Source: an uncultured Holdemania sp. (lineage in GTDB: Bacteria; Bacillota_I; Bacilli_A; Erysipelotrichales; Erysipelotrichaceae). Taken from it: 41,177 nt of DNA. Below, one piece after another: positions 35,842 to 41,177 of the stretch; the stretch's first letter is position 1, and the number at the start of each line of letters is the position of its first letter. The stretch lies in assembly GCA_947037125.1 (NCBI GenBank), contig CAMQTJ010000013.1:1-41177 (forward strand), read 5' to 3'. Below the pieces are notes generated by a model that did not search any database, was not told where the DNA came from, and was given only the letters and a program-made list of their open reading frames with translations. The translations under genes were made by a program, and so were the position numbers.

Positions 35842-35868
35842 CATATAAATAAAATAAAAAAGCTATTG
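35831..35868. repeat. Inverted repeat joining the end of merR and the reductase -35 box
   Basis: CAATAGCTT (35831-35839) and AAGCTATTG (35860-35868), 20-base loop. The left arm contains the MerR-gene end; the right arm runs into TTGACT of the next promoter. It could terminate merR transcription weakly or act as DNA-level regulation. Confidence 0.5.
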
Positions 35869-35896
35869 ACTTCGTAATTACTACGCATGTTATCTT
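35866..35896 (+). promoter_or_regulatory. MerR-type promoter of the flavin reductase gene (19-bp spacer)
   Basis: TTGACT (35866-35871), 19-bp spacer, TATCTT (35891-35896). The spacer contains CGTA-N5-TACG (35873-35885), a small dyad near its centre. A 19-bp spacer with an internal dyad is the hallmark of MerR activation. Confidence 0.6.
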
Positions 35897-35939
35897 GATA
35901 ATGTTAAATTATTAACTAGATAAAAAACGGGAGAATAAC

Positions 35940-37868
35940 ATGTTTAAATTAAAAAAAGTCCTAGCTACACTTGTAGTTTTGGCAATGATTTTTGTAACTG
36001 TTGGATGTTCAACAAATACAAAAAGTGCGTATGAAGCGGGAACTTACAAAGCTTTTGCTATGGGAATGAAAGGTGAAGTTAATGTTGAAGTAACTTTCAC
36101 AAACGATGCAATTGAATCAATTGTAATTGGTGAACATCAAGAATCACCATCAATTTCAGATGCAGCCTTTATTCAAGTACCAGAACAAATCTTAGCTAGC
36201 CAATCACTTGGAGTTGATGTAGTAGCAGGTGCTACAATTACATCTAATGCCTTAATTGCAGCAATTAGTGATGCAGTACAACAAGCAGGTGGTGATGTAG
36301 AAGCTCTAAAAAATATTGAAGTTACACAAGAAGAAGTATCAATGGATTTAGTTGAAAAACAAGCTGATGTTATCGTTATTGGTGGCGGTGGTGCAGGTCT
36401 TTCTGCTGCTGTAAGTGCTGCACAAGATGGTGCAAGTGTTATTGTTATAGAAGCAAATGCTTATCTTGGCGGAAATACAGTACGTTCAGCTGGTGCAATG
36501 TCAGTTGCCGACCCTGAAACTACTTCACAAAATGAAATGAATGAAGCACAACTTAATGAAATTTATGCTTTATTAGAAAAAGAAAGTACTGATGAAAAAA
36601 TTATTGAATGGCAAAGTATTGTTACTAAACAATTACAAGAACATTTAGATGCAAACAATACTGGTGTATTTGATTCTATTGAATTTAATTGTTTACAACT
36701 ATACTACCGTTTTGGGGCAGTTGGAGATCCTTTAATGATACAAAACACAACTTCAAATGGTCTTGTTGCTAAAAATTGGTTAGGTGAACTTGGTTTACCT
36801 TGGGCACCTGTATCACATACTGTTGTTGGTGATAGTTGGCCTCGTTGGGTAACTTCTAGCGAACATAAAAGTGGTGTTGCATATATCGAAACATTTGAAA
36901 ATGCTATAAAAGATTTAAATCTTAATGTTGAAATTATTACAGCACTTGCTGGTGAAGAATTAATTCAAGATGAAACAGGAAAAGTTATTGGAGTAAAAGC
37001 TACTACAACTAAAGGAACTCCATATCAATTAAACGCTAATAAAGGTGTTGTTATAGCTACTGGTGGTTTTTCTGCTAACCCTGAAATGATGGTAGATTAT
37101 GGTGATGGCCGTTGGTCAGATTTAGAAAATGTAAAAACTACAAATGATCCATCTTCTCTTGGTGATGGTATTACAATGGCACTTACTGTAGGTGCTGGAG
37201 TAGTTGACATGGCTCATGTTCAAATTTTACCAATCGCTGACCCAATTACTGGTTATACTGATACTCTAGTTGGCGCTAGTACTAACATGTATATTAATAG
37301 TGAAGGTTTAAGATTTGTAGACGAATCAACAGATCGTGACTCATTGACAAATGCTATATTATCACAAACTAATTCAGAAGTATTTATCATCAGTTCATCA
37401 GAAAATGCTGGAATTGATGCAGATGGAATGAATATCTTTGGAAGAAATGTTCAAGAATTAGTTGATCAAAATAGTGTTATTTTTAAAGGTGAAACTTTAG
37501 AAGACCTTGCTGCTCAAATAGGTTTTGATCCTAAAGTATTAATTGAAACAGTAGAAAAATTTAATTTAGCTGTACAAACAGGTAATGATGAAGAATTTGG
37601 TCGTTTAACTTTTGGTGGCGATCTTGGAAATCTTGATGGAACACCTGAAATTTTAACTGGTCCATTTTACGCATGTAGAAGAGCACCTGCTGCTCATATT
37701 ACTAAAGGTGGCTTAACAGCTGATTTAGATGGTAAAGTATTAAACACTGAAGGACAAGCTATAAATGGCTTATATTCAGCTGGTGAAGTAAATGGTGGTT
37801 CTACACTTGGTGGAATCGTACAAGCAATTACTGACGGTTACAAAGTTGGTAAAAACATCGTTAAATAA
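35940..37868 (+). CDS. Secreted flavinylated lipoprotein reductase (FMN-binding + fumarate-reductase-type FAD domain)
   Basis: 642 residues, ATG after GGGAG. Lipoprotein signal with lipobox VTVGC (Cys23). The FMN-binding domain (about 30-110) has DVVAGAT, the site where ApbE attaches FMN, predicted on Thr99. The FAD_binding_2 domain starts at VIVIGGGGAGLSAA (about 144) and ends APAAHITKGGLTADLDGKVL ... GLYSAGEVNGG. This architecture is that of extracellular flavocytochrome-c/fumarate-reductase-like enzymes that take electrons from flavin carriers and reduce fumarate, urocanate, methacrylate or related acceptors. Substrate cannot be read by eye. No haem motif is present. Controlled by the adjacent MerR, by inference; monocistronic, closed by a strong terminator. 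Confidence 0.92.
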   Translation: MFKLKKVLATLVVLAMIFVTVGCSTNTKSAYEAGTYKAFAMGMKGEVNVEVTFTNDAIESIVIGEHQESPSISDAAFIQVPEQILASQSLGVDVVAGATITSNALIAAISDAVQQAGGDVEALKNIEVTQEEVSMDLVEKQADVIVIGGGGAGLSAAVSAAQDGASVIVIEANAYLGGNTVRSAGAMSVADPETTSQNEMNEAQLNEIYALLEKESTDEKIIEWQSIVTKQLQEHLDANNTGVFDSIEFNCLQLYYRFGAVGDPLMIQNTTSNGLVAKNWLGELGLPWAPVSHTVVGDSWPRWVTSSEHKSGVAYIETFENAIKDLNLNVEIITALAGEELIQDETGKVIGVKATTTKGTPYQLNANKGVVIATGGFSANPEMMVDYGDGRWSDLENVKTTNDPSSLGDGITMALTVGAGVVDMAHVQILPIADPITGYTDTLVGASTNMYINSEGLRFVDESTDRDSLTNAILSQTNSEVFIISSSENAGIDADGMNIFGRNVQELVDQNSVIFKGETLEDLAAQIGFDPKVLIETVEKFNLAVQTGNDEEFGRLTFGGDLGNLDGTPEILTGPFYACRRAPAAHITKGGLTADLDGKVLNTEGQAINGLYSAGEVNGGSTLGGIVQAITDGYKVGKNIVK

Positions 37869-37874
37869 TTATGT

Positions 37875-37902
37875 AAAAGATATAGCAATTGCTATATCTT
37901 TT
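37875..37902. terminator. Bidirectional terminator, perfect 28-bp palindrome
   Basis: AAAAGATATAGC-AATT-GCTATATCTTTT, followed by further T on the plus strand. It separates convergent genes. Confidence 0.88.
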
Positions 37903-37920
37903 CTTTTGTATAAATTGATA

Positions 37921-38544
37921 TTAATTACGGGTAAGATATGTTACAGCAATTTGAGTACGATGTTCTAGTCCCATTTTTTCTAATATAACACTAATATAAT
38001 TTCTTACAGTACCATTTGTTAAATATAACATGTTTGCTATTTGAATATTAGAATGACCTTTCGCAATTAACTTTACTATTTGCATTTCTCTATCACTTAA
38101 ATCAAGAAATGAATTATCATTATGATTATTAAATTCAATGTGTTTTTGAATAAATTCTAAAATATCATTTTGAAATACAACACCACCTACTGCAACTGAT
38201 CTTATTGCACTTAAAATTCTTTGACTAGTGCTATTTTTCAGTATATAACCACTAACACCAACTTTTATTGCTTTGATAATTAATTCATCTTCATCAAAAG
38301 TTGTTAACAATAAAGGCGTTGCTAATTTCTCACTAATTATTAATTCACTAGCACTTATACCATCCATTATCGGCATTCTAATATCAAGAACAACAACATC
38401 TACTTTATTATTTCGACACATTTCAACCGCTTGTTGTCCGTCATTCGCAACCCCAATTAATTTCATATCATCTTGACTTTCAATAATCATCTTTAGCCCT
38501 TCACAAATTATTGCATCATCATCCCCTATAATTATATTAATCAT
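37921..38544 (-). CDS. NarL/FixJ-type response regulator
   Basis: 207 residues from the ATG at 38542-38544, five bases after GGAGG. Receiver: IIIGDDDAIICEGLKMII (acidic pocket) and VDVVVLDIRMPIMDG with phospho-acceptor Asp, then the conserved LLTTF and GYILKNS. C-terminal LuxR helix-turn-helix: LSDREMQIVKLIAKGHSNIQ, then NMLYLTNGTVRNYI. Starts 15 bp after the kinase stop in the same operon. Likely activates the upstream ABC-2 exporter genes, as in LnrJK-type systems. Confidence 0.93.
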   Translation of the reverse strand: MINIIIGDDDAIICEGLKMIIESQDDMKLIGVANDGQQAVEMCRNNKVDVVVLDIRMPIMDGISASELIISEKLATPLLLTTFDEDELIIKAIKVGVSGYILKNSTSQRILSAIRSVAVGGVVFQNDILEFIQKHIEFNNHNDNSFLDLSDREMQIVKLIAKGHSNIQIANMLYLTNGTVRNYISVILEKMGLEHRTQIAVTYLTRN

Positions 38545-38559
38545 ACTATCCTCCATAAT

Positions 38560-39678
38560 TTAATTAACAATGAATGTATTAATTACCTTGAATACATCAT
38601 CTTCATTTATCACTATACTTGTTCCACCTAAAAAAACAACTCTTTCTTCAATAAGCATTAATCCAATTCCTTTTTGCTTAGAAGTATTTTTAACTTTATC
38701 ATTAATATATTCAACTCTAATTATTTTATTTGTTACCATAATTCTTAATGTAAAATAACCTGCGTTAGAGTGTTTTAAAACATTAGTTAATGATTCCATT
38801 AAATTTTCATGTATACAGTGCCATATATCATAATTAATAATATCTACTTCATTACTTACTATTAAATCGGTTTTAATATCATGTTGTAAACTAAATTCTT
38901 CAAGTATTTCTTTTACTTGATTAAGATTTAATATAGGAAGTTTTGGTCTTTCTTCACGCAATGACTTACGAATATCATCAACACCATTTCTTAAATTATC
39001 AACTGCACGATTAATATTTAATTTTGCTTTTTCACTGTCTTTTTCAATAATCAATAATGACCCTTCTAACAAGATTATACTACCAGATATACTATGCCCC
39101 AAATTATCATGAATACGACTAGAGAAACGATTTCTTTCCTCTAATATCGCAACTTGTTTGATTGTTTTATGGTAATGTTTTATTTCTTTAATTCGATCAT
39201 TTAAAATTGCTACATTAGTTTTTTGTAACATTGTCTCATTTTTATAGTATAGTAGTCTTTCACTTAAATAACATGTAAACAACAAACTATTACAAAGTAT
39301 TATTTGAACAATCAATATTGATATATCAATATAAAATATATAAAGTGTAATACATAAAATAGTAAATGCGATAATATTAAATATTTTTTGTTTTAACTTA
39401 AAATAATCGATAAGTTCTAATATAACAATTATTCCTAAAATGCTACCAATTGAACAATTAATGAAATAAATTATTATTAATTCTATAGCTAATAGTAATA
39501 AATATATTTTGTTTTGTCTAACTTTAATATTCACATAAAAAGTTACCAGATGGATACACGCTAAAATAAGACTAAAGATTACAACATCTGTAATCTTTTC
39601 GCCCATTGAAATCATGTAAAGAATAAAAGCAAATAAGGCTATATTCTTATAAATAAAGTAGACTAAATAATTTTTCAT
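38560..39678 (-). CDS. HisKA_3 sensor histidine kinase
   Basis: 372 residues. The ATG overlaps the TGA of the permease gene (ATGA) with GAGG upstream. About six hydrophobic segments in the first 150 residues, with no large extracellular domain, suggest intramembrane sensing. Dimerisation/phospho-acceptor box: EERNRFSSRIHDNLGHSISG. The ATPase domain has HENLMESLTNVLKHSNA and KGIGLMLIEERV. The partner is the NarL-type regulator 15 bp downstream. Co-encoded with ABC-2 permeases, typical of detoxification or envelope-stress modules. Confidence 0.92.
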   Translation of the reverse strand: MKNYLVYFIYKNIALFAFILYMISMGEKITDVVIFSLILACIHLVTFYVNIKVRQNKIYLLLLAIELIIIYFINCSIGSILGIIVILELIDYFKLKQKIFNIIAFTILCITLYIFYIDISILIVQIILCNSLLFTCYLSERLLYYKNETMLQKTNVAILNDRIKEIKHYHKTIKQVAILEERNRFSSRIHDNLGHSISGSIILLEGSLLIIEKDSEKAKLNINRAVDNLRNGVDDIRKSLREERPKLPILNLNQVKEILEEFSLQHDIKTDLIVSNEVDIINYDIWHCIHENLMESLTNVLKHSNAGYFTLRIMVTNKIIRVEYINDKVKNTSKQKGIGLMLIEERVVFLGGTSIVINEDDVFKVINTFIVN

Positions 39679-40790
39679 AATTCCTCTTTTACTTTAAATA
39701 ATGTGATAGCACATAAATAAACAAATACATTAAACAAAATCATTATCCCAATGTTTGTATAGTATGCATTAGGTGTATTGGCAACATTTATTGTCCAATA
39801 CACTGGTATAAATCTAGCAATTTTAGCTAAAATATCAGCAGAATCATTTACTGGAAACCATGCCCCACCAAGCATTGATGCTATTGTATAAAATGATGAA
39901 ATTACTACTCCAATAACATTTTTACTCTTACATATTATACCAATTAATATCCCAAAGCCAACTGTAAAACTACCATATAGTAAATATAGTACACTAAATA
40001 ACCATAAAGGAATACTGATAGCAACACTATTTAGATATAAATAAATAATTAGTGGAACCACTGTTATTAATACAGTTAAATAGCCAAACAATGCAATCCC
40101 TAATACATAAGATAATGGACTGATATTTGTTATTTGAATTCTTTGGTAAATCTTATTGCTTTTATCATGATATATATTTTGAGGTATATACAAAGAAATA
40201 ACCCCTAATAATGTTAATAATAACATATTAACTAACGTAATAGCTGTAAAGTTTTTTTGTTCAACTAATAAATTACTTTCAAAAACAATTTTTTTTGTAG
40301 GCTTCAATAAAATCTTCTCTACCTCGCCCTTCTCATTTGAGGCATCAATTAATGATTTAACCATTGATAAGTAAGTATTAACATCATTTTCAATAAAAAT
40401 GGCATTTTCAAAATCATTTAAAGTTTCAAGATTCAACAATAAAGGATCATCACCATATAAACTATCATAAAACCCTTTAGGAATAGTAATAATCGTCGAT
40501 ATTTTATAGTTTATCAATTGTTTATTTAAATCATCATAATCACCATACATAACCGAAATATTTAAGTCATCTTGTAAATAATCACCAATTTGTTCACTTA
40601 AAAAACTATTGTCCTCATCAACTATTCCCACAGATGAATTGAGCATTGAAACACTAACAATCTTTATTGCACTTTCATCTTTAGATATTTCGCAAAGTCC
40701 CATTGCAAGTATACTAATTACTAAAGCTGAAAGTAATATCATTTTATTTTTTTTATACATATTGCAAAAAACTAGAAAAATATTTTTCAT
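39675..40790 (-). CDS. ABC-2 type permease
   Basis: 371 residues. The ATG overlaps the stop of the previous permease (ATGA), with GGAG nine bases before. One N-terminal helix, an extracellular region of about 140 residues (INYKISTIITIPKGFYDSLY), then five to six helices, including SMLGGAWFPVN, typical of ABC2_membrane_3 / YhgE-like permeases. Resembles LnrM/LnrN, exporters of membrane-active compounds. The ATPase should be encoded just beyond the window end. Confidence 0.88.
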   Translation of the reverse strand: MKNIFLVFCNMYKKNKMILLSALVISILAMGLCEISKDESAIKIVSVSMLNSSVGIVDEDNSFLSEQIGDYLQDDLNISVMYGDYDDLNKQLINYKISTIITIPKGFYDSLYGDDPLLLNLETLNDFENAIFIENDVNTYLSMVKSLIDASNEKGEVEKILLKPTKKIVFESNLLVEQKNFTAITLVNMLLLTLLGVISLYIPQNIYHDKSNKIYQRIQITNISPLSYVLGIALFGYLTVLITVVPLIIYLYLNSVAISIPLWLFSVLYLLYGSFTVGFGILIGIICKSKNVIGVVISSFYTIASMLGGAWFPVNDSADILAKIARFIPVYWTINVANTPNAYYTNIGIMILFNVFVYLCAITLFKVKEEL

Positions 40791-41177
40791 AATTCAATCT
40801 CCTTTTTCGCAAATATTTTTGCTCCTAATAAACTAAAGACTAAAAATAAAACTGTACAAACAATAATCACAATAATTGCATTGCTACTTCTACCATAAAG
40901 AGTTAAATCAAAGGCTGCTTGTTGGATAATATAAGGTGGCATAAAATTTGAGAAACCATCAATAATTACTTCTTTTGCAAATGTTCCCGAAAAAAACAAC
41001 ATCGCCCAAATAATCATATTAAGAATACCCACGAAACTTTTTTTGAGTAAAACAGCCAATAAACTACCTAATGAAATTACCATTGCAGTAGCTATTGATA
41101 GCATAGAAAATAATAAGATATTATCCAAAATATTATCACAATAAGTCACATCTAATATAATTACACTTGCAGCCATC
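40787..41177 (-). CDS. ABC-2 type permease, N-terminus beyond window
   Basis: The frame runs in from the window's right end; about 130 C-terminal residues are visible. Four hydrophobic segments, with the family motif WAMLFFSGTFAKEVI (equivalent to the GGxWxP loop) and a basic end AKIFAKKEIEL. It ends in TGA overlapping the start of the second permease. Paired permeases plus HisKA_3 kinase and NarL regulator match the LnrLMN-LnrJK arrangement. Truncated only by the window. Confidence 0.85.
   Translation of the reverse strand, partial: MAASVIILDVTYCDNILDNILLFSMLSIATAMVISLGSLLAVLLKKSFVGILNMIIWAMLFFSGTFAKEVIIDGFSNFMPPYIIQQAAFDLTLYGRSSNAIIVIIVCTVLFLVFSLLGAKIFAKKEIEL

Overview
The window is strongly AT-rich chromosomal DNA from a low-GC Gram-positive bacterium (Bacillota). 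A lineage near the Erysipelotrichia or Mollicutes-related Bacilli is my best guess. Supporting signs are strong AAGGAGG-type ribosome sites, the ligA-camS-gatCAB cluster, a HrcA/CIRCE operator, lipoproteins with lipoboxes, a BspA-type leucine-rich-repeat adhesin, a SpoVT/AbrB-like regulator and a flavinylated lipoprotein reductase. TGA acts as a stop and TGG as tryptophan, so the standard bacterial code applies. I saw no rRNA, tRNA, CRISPR array or intact insertion sequence.

Layout. 1-3.1 kb (minus): N-terminal part of a giant secreted protein with LRR_5 and Ig-like/YDG modules. Its promoter has a 20-bp direct repeat just upstream of the -35 box, and a PAS-LytTR regulator gene lies immediately beyond. 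3.2-6.3 kb: that regulator, a 52-residue small protein, a cyclophilin, RlmA and a flavin-reductase-like protein. 6.3-9.0 kb is a gene graveyard. It holds the tail of an AAA ATPase and of its partner, a regulator/oxidase pair around an intact palindrome, and a YoeB/DinJ toxin-antitoxin pair with TAA codons; an apparently intact XRE + DUF6773 pair sits among them. 9.1-13.4 kb: DJ-1/PfpI protein, MnmH, a holin-like membrane protein, and htpG behind a CIRCE element.

13.5-17.6 kb is an accessory membrane-protein region: DUF2975 + YozG-like XRE, a DUF4173 protein, two unrecognised membrane proteins and a PH-domain protein. 17.7-22.8 kb: a predicted Mn-type CDF exporter with a membrane partner, a WYL regulator that appears to be leaderless, and a decayed two-component system in which the response regulator is shattered and the kinase has lost its start. 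23.0-27.2 kb (plus) is a four-gene operon: CydDC-like heterodimeric ABC exporter, YgbA-type (nitrous-oxide-stimulated promoter) protein and YbaN/DUF454, with a perfect palindrome at the predicted transcription start.

27.2-33.4 kb (minus) is the housekeeping cluster ligA-camS-gatC-gatA-gatB, tightly overlapped. 33.7-35.0 kb: SpoVT/AbrB-like regulator and a YaiI/YqxD (DUF188) protein. 35.0-37.9 kb: a MerR regulator followed by a secreted lipoprotein reductase with a covalent-FMN domain and a fumarate-reductase-type FAD domain; the promoter between them has the 19-bp spacer typical of MerR targets. 37.9-41.2 kb (minus): two ABC-2 permeases (one cut by the window end), a HisKA_3 kinase and a NarL-type regulator, resembling LnrJK-LMN export/sensing loci.

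The most noteworthy points are the paired regulator/operator arrangements (LytTR direct repeat, MerR 19-bp promoter, CIRCE, the palindrome before the ABC/YgbA/YbaN operon, the leaderless WYL gene) and the decayed defence/toxin/signalling genes.
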